Source: an uncultured Sutterella sp. (GTDB lineage: Bacteria > Pseudomonadota > Gammaproteobacteria > Burkholderiales > Burkholderiaceae_F). Taken from it: a stretch of 64,000 nucleotides of DNA. Of this stretch, positions 43,929 to 51,168 are shown one piece after another. The translations under genes were made by a program, and so were the position numbers. Each line of letters starts with the position of its first letter. Position 1 is the first letter of the stretch. The notes beneath the pieces were generated by a model that had not been told where the DNA came from, searched no databases, and was given only the letters and a program-made list of their open reading frames with translations. Where the stretch lies: positions 310,001 to 374,000 of the forward strand of contig CASEFX010000034.1 in assembly GCA_949287305.1 (NCBI GenBank). The letters are read 5' to 3'.

Positions 43929-46712
43929 ATGATCACCGTTTTGTCCGTAAAGGAAATGTGTTGTCCCGTCGAGGGACGGGCCGTGGAAAAGGCCCTGCGC
44001 GCGATTGACGGCGTTGAGGAGATTTTGTTCGACTACGCGGCGCGCACCGTGCGCGTGACGCACGGGACCGCTCCCGTCGAGGCGCTCGTTCGCGAAGTGG
44101 AAAAGCTCGGCATGAGCGCCCGCGTCTCGGAGACGCCTAAGGGCCCCGCCGCGACGATTTCGATCCGCGTCCCGGAAATGGATTGCCCCGTCGAGGCGGC
44201 GCAGATTGAAAAGGCCTTCGCGGCGAAGGGATTGCCCAAGGCGACCTTCGACACGGAGAAGCGCGTCGTGCGCGTGGCGACCTCCTTTGAAGCCGCGAAG
44301 GCGGCGATCGAGTCCTGCGGCTACCGCGCCGAGCTGCTTCGCGAAGCGGCGGCGAAGATTGTCTTCAAGGTGCCCGAGATGGACTGCCCCGTGGAAGTGG
44401 CCGAAATCCAAAAGGCGCTCAAAAAGCGCGGGATCGAAGGCGCGGAATGCGACACCGAAGCCCGCACCCTGACGATCTCGGGAGACGAAGCGACGGCGAA
44501 GACCGTGCAGGAAGCGATCGAATCCTGCGGTTACGGAGCCGAACGCGTCCGGAAGTCGGAGAGGATCGTCTTCAAGGTCCCCGACATGGACTGCCCCGTG
44601 GAGGTGGCCGAAATCCAGAAGGCGCTCGCAAAGCGCGGAATCGTTGGTGCGGAATGCAACACCGAAACCCGCACCCTGACGATCTCGGGCGACGAAGCGA
44701 CGGTCGAGGCCGTGAAGGCGGCGATCGAATCCTGCGGGTATGAAGCGACCCGCGTGGAAGTGAAGCGCAAGGCGGCCGCGCCGGAAGCCGAACCCATTCC
44801 CTGGGGCCGCTACATCACGGCGCTCGTCATCGCGCTCCTTTCGGAAGGGATGGAACTCTGGTCGCACTACGCGGCCGAGAGCCTTCCCGTAAGCGAATCG
44901 ACGGCCTCGACGATCACGCTCGTCTTCGCGGTGATCGCGATCCTGCTTGCCGGGCTTGCGACCTTCCGAAGCGGTCTCGTGGCGCTGCGCCACGGCAACC
45001 TCAACATGAACGCGCTCATGAGCGTCGCCGTGATCGGCGGCGGTCTGATCGGCGCCTGGCCCGAGGCCGCCATGGTGATGGTGCTCTTCCAGATTTCCGA
45101 ATCGATCGAGCAGCTCGCCATGAACCGCGCCCGCAATTCGATCCGCGACCTGATGAGCGTCGCCCCGGAAAAGGCTGCAGTTCGTCAGCCGGACGGCCGC
45201 TATGTGGAAGAAGCCGTGGCCGACGTTCTGCCGGGCGCCGTGGTGCGCGTGTCGCCTGGCGACCGCGTGCCTTTGGACGGCAAGATTCTGACCGGTTCCA
45301 CGTCGCTTGACGAATCCATGGTGACGGGCGAGGGCCTCCCCGCCGAAAAGAGCGAGAACGCAACCGTTTGGGCGGGGACCGTGAACCTCACGGCCACGAT
45401 CGAAGTGCTCGTCACGGCGGCCGCGACCGAGAGTCTTACGGCACGCATCATCGACGCCGTCGAAAACGCGCAGTCCGCGAAGTCGCCGGTGCAGCGCTTC
45501 GTCGACCGCTTCGCCACGATCTACACGCCGCTCGTCTTCGCGTTCGCACTCGTTGTCGCGATCGTCCCGCCGCTTGTCGTCGGCGACTGGGGCGGATGGT
45601 TCTACAAGGCGCTTTGCCTTCTCGTCATCGCCTGCCCCTGCGCGCTCGTGATCTCCACCCCGGTCACGGTGGTCTCGGGCCTTGCGACGGCGACGCGCTG
45701 CGGTCTGCTCGTCAAAGGCGGTCTCTATCTCGAAGAAGCCCGCAAGCTCCGCTTTGTGGGGCTCGACAAGACCGGTACACTCACGAAAGGCGAGCCTGCG
45801 GTCGCGGACGTCTTCTATCCGGACGACTTTGATCACGCGTCGGCCGACCGCATGGCGGTGAGCCTCGCCGCGATGAACAAGCACCCGCTCTCGCAGGCGA
45901 TCGTGCGCTGGGCCGAAGCGAAGGGAATCGAAGCGCAGGCGGTCGAGGGCTTCTCGGCCCTGCCGGGGAGCGGCGTGACGGGCCGCGTCGGAAGCGGCAC
46001 GCTCTGGCTCGTAAACGAACGCACGCTCGACAAGATGGGCGTCTTGACGCCCGACGTGCACGAAGCCTTCGTGCGCTATGCCGAAGCCGGTATGTCGACC
46101 GTGGCGCTCGCCGACCGGTTCGGCGTGCGGGCGGTCTTCGGACTCGCCGACACGGTGAAGGAAGATGCCGCCGAAGGTCTTCGTCAGCTGCGCGCCGTTG
46201 GGCTTACGCCGCGGCTCCTGACGGGGGACACCCCAGCCGCCGCGAAGGCGCTCGCCCAGGAACTCGGTCTCGAAGACGTCCGTGCGGGACTTTTGCCTGA
46301 GGACAAGCTTCGCGAAATCGAAGCCATGCAGAAGGAAGGTCTCACCGCCATGGTGGGCGACGGCATCAACGACGCCCCGGCCCTTGCGCGCTCCGACATC
46401 GGCATCGCCATGGGCGTGCGCGGCACGGACAGCGCGATCGAGGCGGCCCACGTCGCGGTGATGGACGACAAGATCGGGTCGATCGCGACGCTTGTGCGGC
46501 TCTCGCGCATCACGCATGCGGTGCTCGTCGAAAACATCACGATCGCGCTCGGCATCAAGTTCCTCTTTGCGGCCCTCGCGCTCTTCGGGATGGCCTCGAT
46601 GTGGATGGCGGTCTTCGCCGACGTCGGCACCTGCCTCATCGTTGTTGCCAACGGCATGCGGATGCTCCGCATGAAGCCGCGCCTCGACGCGATGGCGAAA
46701 AACGCGGTCTGA
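43929..46712 (+). CDS. Zn/Cd/Pb-exporting P1B-type ATPase with four heavy-metal domains
   Basis: A 927-residue inner-membrane pump expelling Zn, Cd or Pb. Four N-terminal metal-binding domains lie at about 1-65, 75-138, 143-208 and 212-276. Their sites are MCCPVE, MDCPVE, MDCPVE and MDCPVE: a CxxE form, not the CxxC of copper pumps. Membrane helix CPC is at 569-571, the phosphorylated Asp at D613 (DKTGTLT), the ATP hinge at GDGINDAPALARSD, and the last-helix FADVGTCLIVVANGMR holds the Asp typical of ZntA. Domains 3 and 4 are nearly identical in DNA (207-bp period). Start ATG 43929 has GGAGAG before it. Controlled by a MerR-type promoter. Confidence 0.95.
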   Translation: MITVLSVKEMCCPVEGRAVEKALRAIDGVEEILFDYAARTVRVTHGTAPVEALVREVEKLGMSARVSETPKGPAATISIRVPEMDCPVEAAQIEKAFAAKGLPKATFDTEKRVVRVATSFEAAKAAIESCGYRAELLREAAAKIVFKVPEMDCPVEVAEIQKALKKRGIEGAECDTEARTLTISGDEATAKTVQEAIESCGYGAERVRKSERIVFKVPDMDCPVEVAEIQKALAKRGIVGAECNTETRTLTISGDEATVEAVKAAIESCGYEATRVEVKRKAAAPEAEPIPWGRYITALVIALLSEGMELWSHYAAESLPVSESTASTITLVFAVIAILLAGLATFRSGLVALRHGNLNMNALMSVAVIGGGLIGAWPEAAMVMVLFQISESIEQLAMNRARNSIRDLMSVAPEKAAVRQPDGRYVEEAVADVLPGAVVRVSPGDRVPLDGKILTGSTSLDESMVTGEGLPAEKSENATVWAGTVNLTATIEVLVTAAATESLTARIIDAVENAQSAKSPVQRFVDRFATIYTPLVFAFALVVAIVPPLVVGDWGGWFYKALCLLVIACPCALVISTPVTVVSGLATATRCGLLVKGGLYLEEARKLRFVGLDKTGTLTKGEPAVADVFYPDDFDHASADRMAVSLAAMNKHPLSQAIVRWAEAKGIEAQAVEGFSALPGSGVTGRVGSGTLWLVNERTLDKMGVLTPDVHEAFVRYAEAGMSTVALADRFGVRAVFGLADTVKEDAAEGLRQLRAVGLTPRLLTGDTPAAAKALAQELGLEDVRAGLLPEDKLREIEAMQKEGLTAMVGDGINDAPALARSDIGIAMGVRGTDSAIEAAHVAVMDDKIGSIATLVRLSRITHAVLVENITIALGIKFLFAALALFGMASMWMAVFADVGTCLIVVANGMRMLRMKPRLDAMAKNAV

Positions 46713-46731
46713 GGGTTAAACTAGCAGAAAG

Positions 46732-46762
46732 AAAGTCTTCCAAATTTGTCATGGGAGACTTT
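46732..46762. repeat. Subterminal inverted repeat at the IS607 left end
   Basis: AAAGTCTTCC (46732-46741) and GGGAGACTTT (46753-46762) pair over 10 bases with one G-T. The right arm contains the GGGAG ribosome site of tnpA, so the hairpin could limit transposase translation. Confidence 0.5.
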
Positions 46763-46763
46763 T

Positions 46764-47375
46764 ATGCTTTGTTCGATCGGTTTCATCGCCAAACTCTACG
46801 GAGTATCGTCCAGTACTATTCGACGGTGGGTGAAGCTCGGCTACATTCAGATCGCCGGCAGAACTTTCGGCAGTCATCGTCGCTTTGATGTGCCGAACGA
46901 AGTGTCTTGCGGACAAGACTCCACGAGAAAGCATATCGGCTACGCGCGGGTGTCATCCCACGATCAAAAGGAGGATTTGGTCCGTCAGTCGGCGCGTTTG
47001 CGTGAGGCAGGATGCGAGGAAGTGATAGAGGAATCGGCTCCGGGCTCAACTGTAGCAAGCCCGGCCTGCGTTCCTTGCTGAGACAGTTGCTCGACGGGCG
47101 TATGAAAAAGCTTTCCGTCGTACATGAGGACCGGCTTTTGCGGTTTGGCGTTGGCTTGATCCGTCAGATCTGCCGAAGAGTTCACACAGGGGTAGATGTT
47201 CTCGAAGTTCGAGCAGAGAAGACTTTCGAAGAGGAACTCGCCCGTGACGTCATTACGCTGATGACGTTTTTTTTGCGCCCGCCTCTACGGCAAGCGGAGT
47301 CACCGCAACAAACAAAGAGTGCAAAACCCGCAGAGTCGTAACGATGATGGAGCGGCATGCGGCGCTGGAGCGTGA
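46764..47375 (+). pseudogene. tnpA: IS607-family serine transposase TnpA, two frameshifts
   Basis: The N-terminus is a MerR-like helix-turn-helix (IGFIAKLYGVSSSTIRRWVK) and then the catalytic segment IGYARVSSHDQKEDL with the nucleophilic serine. Near 47030 the frame is lost by one missing base; family sequence continues in another frame as GIGSGLNCSKPGLRSLL and VVHEDRLLRFGVGLI. At a run of eight T (47267-47274) one extra base shifts it back to the first frame, FCARLYGKRSHRNK, ending at 47375. Both breaks would be needed for full length, so it is judged a pseudogene. The run of T could allow slippage, but the first break has no slippery site. Confidence 0.85.
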
Positions 47376-47685
47376 TGTTCCCACGCGCGAATTGCCTCTT
47401 CATTATTAAGCTGATTGTCATCCTTAATTACATTTGGAAACGATTGTATTTGATGTTTCATTTCCCACCCGTAAGCCTGCAGTGTCAACTGCCGTGCTCC
47501 GGCCAAAAGAAATCTTCCCGATCCGTCGCATTCCGAGCCGCATAACATGCGGCTTTCCGTCGGCGTTTTCCTCTTGACCAAGTGAAGAAGGCGCAACAAA
47601 AAACTCTCTTTTTTTATGGAGAGCGCTCAATTTGAGAAATCTTCTGGCACAATGGTTTTCGACCATAACAAATTAGGAGAGAACC
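47376..47685. other. Unexplained 310-bp spacer between tnpA and tnpB
   Basis: In IS607 elements the two genes are usually adjacent or overlapping; here a 310-bp stretch of mixed composition intervenes. It has no supported gene on the plus strand. A run CTCTCTTTTTTTATGGAGAG (47604-47623) makes a short hairpin before tnpB. On the minus strand there is an open frame (47300-47599) of unclear meaning. Confidence 0.4.
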
Positions 47686-49413
47686 GTGTTGCTTCAACCC
47701 GATCAAGACATCTCGGAGCTCTGTTTTCTCGAAGCGGAGCGGGTGGAGAGCCTTGGCGTTCGCAACGAAGTGCCCGGCTATGTTACGACGGTGCGCGAGA
47801 TTGTCGCCCCCGACGCAACCGCCAATGAACAGCTGGAAGCCCTTCTCGAGGCGTATGGGCAGCAGGTATCGTATTTCATTCACCGCTTCCATTCCCGTGC
47901 CTGGCGCCCCTTCTGTGCCGGAAACCGTTATCAGTTTCTGCGCAATGACCTCGTGAAGGCCAAGTCTGAATTCAAAGCGCAAGAAAAGAAGAAGGCGCTG
48001 CAAAAGGGGCCGGCGGCTCCCATGGTAAAGAGCGTCGCCGCAAAGAGGGAGGAGGAAAAGAAGGTCGATCCTTTTCCTGTTTTTGGTTTGCAGGCGAGAC
48101 AGTGGAAGATGGCGTTGCAACAGGCCAGTTCGGTCGTGGCAAACGACTGGGCTCTCGCACAGCAGCGCGCCAAGGAAAAGGTTGAGCGTACGCGGTGGTA
48201 CGCCGACCTTGACGACAATGAACGCCATTACGTCAATCTCCTTCTCTGCACGATGGGCGACGACTTTTTCCTGATGATGAGCGGCCGCACACCGACCTTC
48301 AGTTGGCACAAGGATCATGAGCAACTCAAGGAAGTGAAGACTCCGGGAGGTCTTTGCGCCCTCGTGCGCAGAGCCATTCGAAAGGTGAAGTCCAAGTGCA
48401 TCCGGCGCAGCGCCTGTCGATCGGTCTGGTTCGACAGTTCATGCTACAGCGTGAAAATCGTCACGGAGGGGAATGAGAAGATTCAGGTCGTCTCGCTGAT
48501 GTCGCTGGCGCCGGGCAAACGCATAACGGTCCGACTTCGCGGCAAGAAGGCGATTAAAGGAACGATCAAGCTCGTGAAAACGTCGCGGGGATGGAAGCTG
48601 CATACGCTCGCAAAGCCCAAGACCAAGAAGAAGTCCTCCGCAACGAAGCTCACCTGCGCGGCCATGGACATGGGCTTCTCCGAGGTCTTTACGATGCATG
48701 ATGGTGCGCAATTCGGGCAGAAGCTCGGTCAAGCCATTCGCGCTCAAGCTGAAACCGTTGACCGGAAGGTCAGGGAGCGAAACCGCCTCATGGCGCTGGC
48801 GGAAAATACGACGGATCCGAAAAAACGCCGAAACATTCTTCGCTACAACCTGAAGTCCGAGACGTTCGACCGCGACGTCGCCACGCACAGGATTCACATA
48901 TACAACATCGTGAACCGTTCTCTCAATGAAATGTTGAAGCAATATCCCGCTCAGGTCTACGTTGCGGAGGATTTGAGTCACCGGTTTTATCTGGAAGGCT
49001 TTTCCAAGCGGACGAACCGGCTTCTCTCAAGCTGGGTGCGGGGCATCATCGCTGAGCGGTTGAGCTTCAAAACGGCTCTTAACGGGGTAAAGCTCGTCAA
49101 AGTGCCCGCCGCCTACAGCTCGCAGCGCTGTCCGTACTGCGGCTGCGTCTGTCGGGAGTCCCGCAAGGGAGATACGTTCCACTGTGTGCACTGCGGAGTC
49201 AAGGGGCATGCGGACAGAATGGCTTGTCTGAATCTCCTTTGCCGTGCGCACGATCAGCGGTTCCGTTCACGAATGTCGAAGGAAAAAGTCCTGGCTCTGG
49301 AGTTGGACGAACACGCGAAGGAATGCGCCCGAAGAGGCACGACGCCGCACAAGTACGAACCGAGACAAAGGAAACAGCAGTCAACGCAGAAAAAGACGTC
49401 GGCAAAAGCATGA
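47686..49413 (+). CDS. tnpB: IS607-associated TnpB, large form, RuvC and zinc sites intact
   Basis: A 575-residue RNA-guided nuclease homologue (ancestor group of Cas12), versus about 400 in standard TnpB. RuvC residues are present: D328 in CAAMDMGFSEVF, E428 in VYVAEDLSH, D510 in KGHADRMACLNLL. The zinc knuckle is C482/C485 (RCPYCG) and C500/C503 (FHCVHCG). The first 200 residues are longer than usual and include a Lys/Ala/Glu-rich insert (91-125). The C-terminal 50 residues are basic. A GTG start at 47686 has AGGAGA 6 nt before it. GC-rich codons resemble the host. Family certain; activity inferred from residues. Confidence 0.9.
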   Translation: MLLQPDQDISELCFLEAERVESLGVRNEVPGYVTTVREIVAPDATANEQLEALLEAYGQQVSYFIHRFHSRAWRPFCAGNRYQFLRNDLVKAKSEFKAQEKKKALQKGPAAPMVKSVAAKREEEKKVDPFPVFGLQARQWKMALQQASSVVANDWALAQQRAKEKVERTRWYADLDDNERHYVNLLLCTMGDDFFLMMSGRTPTFSWHKDHEQLKEVKTPGGLCALVRRAIRKVKSKCIRRSACRSVWFDSSCYSVKIVTEGNEKIQVVSLMSLAPGKRITVRLRGKKAIKGTIKLVKTSRGWKLHTLAKPKTKKKSSATKLTCAAMDMGFSEVFTMHDGAQFGQKLGQAIRAQAETVDRKVRERNRLMALAENTTDPKKRRNILRYNLKSETFDRDVATHRIHIYNIVNRSLNEMLKQYPAQVYVAEDLSHRFYLEGFSKRTNRLLSSWVRGIIAERLSFKTALNGVKLVKVPAAYSSQRCPYCGCVCRESRKGDTFHCVHCGVKGHADRMACLNLLCRAHDQRFRSRMSKEKVLALELDEHAKECARRGTTPHKYEPRQRKQQSTQKKTSAKA

Positions 49414-49599
49414 GCAGACGAGCAGTAACCGTGATCGATGAACGAAACCGCACCGCACAAAGGAAACGCAAAGTGAGCGAATAGAATTCTCCTCTAAAAG
49501 GTCAGAACGTCACCCGAGCGACAAGTGAACAGATCATCCGCCGAAGACGCTGGTCGTCTTAATTTCCGCAAGGCCGGCCAGATGATTTCTCAGCTTGCG

Positions 49600-49714
49600 A
49601 GATGACGTTTGTAAAGCGCCCTTGAGAAGTTATACCGTCTGGGGCCAGACTCACTCGAAGTGAGAGCGAATAATGATCGAGAATCCTGGGTTGGACCGCC
49701 CGGGTAGATTTGAA
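49600..49714 (+). ncRNA. Putative TnpB guide (omega/reRNA) 3' end
   Basis: After the tnpB stop come three hairpins in close order: GTCTG/CAGAC (49637-49650), CTCAC-TCGAA-GTGAG (49650-49664), and CCTGGG/CCCGGG (49685-49690/49699-49704), then GATTTGAA at 49707-49714. TnpB RNAs span the 3' end of the gene and the element's right end, finishing in such a hairpin followed by a guide read from flanking DNA (here AGGATTCTTGGAACGG). The start of the RNA cannot be fixed. Confidence 0.45.
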
Positions 49715-49736
49715 AGGATTCTTGGAACGGCTACAC

Positions 49737-49763
49737 TTTCCTTTCGAAGAACTCGAAAGGAAA
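49737..49763 (+). promoter_or_regulatory. Perfect 11-bp hairpin over the dnaQ ribosome site
   Basis: TTTCCTTTCGA (49737-49747), AGAAC loop, TCGAAAGGAAA (49753-49763). The right arm contains the AAAGGAAA ribosome site of the exonuclease gene at 49772, so folding would hide it. A candidate promoter (TTGAAA, 16 bp, TACACT) lies just upstream at the element junction. Confidence 0.6.
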
Positions 49764-49771
49764 CCTACGGC

Positions 49772-50317
49772 ATGACCGATCAACGCTTCGCCCGACGCCC
49801 CCGCATCTGTTTCGACACGGAAACGACGGGACTCTACTGGCGCTCGGGCGACCGAGTGTGCGAAATCGGAGCGGTTCGTCTGGACGACGACTTCCGCCCC
49901 GTCGCCCGTTTCCACCGCTACGTGAATCCGCAGCGCCCGATGAGCGAGGGCGCTTTTCGGGTGCACGGGCTCTCGGACGAGTTTCTCTCCCAAGCCCCGA
50001 CTTTCGCCGAGATCGCCCCTGATTTTCTCGCCTTTACGAGAGGAGCGGAACTGATCGCCCACAACGCGGTCTTTGACGTGGGCTTCGTCAACAACGAGCT
50101 TTCGATCGCGGGCTTTCCGTCGCTCGAAGAAAACGGGTGCACGGCGCTCTGTACGCTCACGCTCTCAAGGCTCCTTTATCCGGGCATCCGCCATTCGCTC
50201 ACGGATCTCTGCCGCTACTTCGGCGTCGACGACTCCCTGCGCGTGAAGCACGGGGCGCTCCTCGACGCGGAACTCCTTGCGGAGGTCACAAAAAAGCTCC
50301 TCACGCGCGGCGCGTAA
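49772..50317 (+). CDS. DnaQ-like DEDDh 3'-5' exonuclease
   Basis: A 181-residue exonuclease of the DnaQ/PolC-epsilon family. Exo I is RICFDTETTGLYW (D and E at about 14 and 16), Exo II is LIAHNAVFDVGFVNNEL, and Exo III is KHGALLDAELLAEV, with the DEDDh His. At 181 residues it lacks the C-terminal polymerase-binding tail of the main DnaQ (about 240), but it otherwise reads like epsilon, so it may be the replicative proofreader or a separate DNA/RNA exonuclease. The ATG at 49772 follows a hairpin covering its ribosome site. Confidence 0.88.
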   Translation: MTDQRFARRPRICFDTETTGLYWRSGDRVCEIGAVRLDDDFRPVARFHRYVNPQRPMSEGAFRVHGLSDEFLSQAPTFAEIAPDFLAFTRGAELIAHNAVFDVGFVNNELSIAGFPSLEENGCTALCTLTLSRLLYPGIRHSLTDLCRYFGVDDSLRVKHGALLDAELLAEVTKKLLTRGA

Positions 50318-50344
50318 GGAGCTTGTTGCCGATCCCCCGTCGGA

Positions 50345-51019
50345 TCACTTGTTTTCGAGGGCCGCCTTCTTGGCGGCCTGATGCTTTTGCAGGGCCTTCC
50401 AGGCAAGCCCCACGAGGACGGGGCCGAGAATGGCGGCGACGATGCCGAGAACGAGAATGAGGGAGAGGTTGTTCTTGATGAAGGGGATGTTGCCGAAGAG
50501 GTAGCCCGCTCCGATGATCGAGACGGCCCAGAGGACGGCGCCCGCGCCGCTGAAGAGTTCGAAGCGAAGGCCGTTCATGCGGGCCGCGCCCGCGATGAGG
50601 GGCGCGAAGGCGCGCACGATCGGAACGAAACGGGCAAGGAGGATCGTCTTGCCGCCGTGCTTCACGTAGAAGTCGTGCGCCGTCGAGAGCTTCTTCGGAT
50701 TGATCCAGGAGACGCTTCCGTCGTAGATCTTGTTGCCGAGCCACTTCCCGGTGGCGTAGCCCACCGAATTCCCGAAGATCGCGCCGAGCGCGACGGCGAG
50801 CATGATGATGCCGGGGCTGGCGGTACCCGACGCCGCCACGGTGCCCGCGACGAAGAGAAGCGAGTCGCCCGGGAGGAACGACATCACCACGAAGCCCGTT
50901 TCAAGGAAGAAGATCAGAAACATCGCGACGTAGATGAGCGTGCCGTAGTCCGTGGCGAGCGAGACGAGAAAGTGATCTGCGTTCGTGAAGAGATCGACGA
51001 TAAGACCGAGAATGTCCAT
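50345..51019 (-). CDS. DedA-family membrane protein
   Basis: A 224-residue inner-membrane protein of the DedA/SNARE-associated family, linked to undecaprenyl-phosphate or phospholipid flipping. Family motifs: FLETGFVVMSFLPGDSLLF (acidic residue in the first re-entrant region), GAIFGNSVGYATGKWLG, and the FVPIVRAFAPLIAGAARM segment with the conserved Arg. About five hydrophobic stretches. The ATG at 51019 (MDILGLIVD) is chosen; the upstream in-frame extension crosses the mutL promoter. Divergent from mutL. Confidence 0.93.
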   Translation of the reverse strand: MDILGLIVDLFTNADHFLVSLATDYGTLIYVAMFLIFFLETGFVVMSFLPGDSLLFVAGTVAASGTASPGIIMLAVALGAIFGNSVGYATGKWLGNKIYDGSVSWINPKKLSTAHDFYVKHGGKTILLARFVPIVRAFAPLIAGAARMNGLRFELFSGAGAVLWAVSIIGAGYLFGNIPFIKNNLSLILVLGIVAAILGPVLVGLAWKALQKHQAAKKAALENK

Positions 51020-51168
51020 GGTGTGTCGGCTGAAAAAAGGCCTCCGCCTCCTTCGGGCGGACGGCGGGGCGTCGGGATGCAAAATCGCAAATTGCCCTCT
51101 ATCATACTGAATGCTTTCCCCGCATGGGGTGTACAAAAAATCAAAACCGTAACGGAAAACGACGAGGG

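Larger units (their letters stand above)
46720..49714 (+). mobile_element. IS607-type insertion element (tnpA broken, tnpB intact)
   Basis: Serine-transposase remnant plus tnpB in the same direction between two GC-rich host genes. The left edge lies after the ATPase stop (46712); the right edge is placed near GATTTGAA (49707-49714), after a final hairpin. IS607 elements have no clear terminal repeats or target duplication, so the ends are approximate. The loss of tnpA frame suggests it can no longer move by itself. Confidence 0.8.

Noticed and set aside
43854..46517. An 887-codon minus-strand frame opposite the metal ATPase
   Set aside because: Shadow of a gene with complete P-type ATPase motifs; His/Arg/Gly-rich composition with no domain.
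47300..47599. Minus-strand frame in the tnpA-tnpB spacer as the tail of a second, inverted TnpB
   Set aside because: No zinc knuckle or RuvC motif remains; the resemblance is only in loose tail-like sequence.
39186..49714. One large integrative element from tRNA-Thr to the end of tnpB
   Set aside because: No second copy of the tRNA 3' end and no tyrosine integrase were found, and the DUF748 and ATPase genes have host-like composition.
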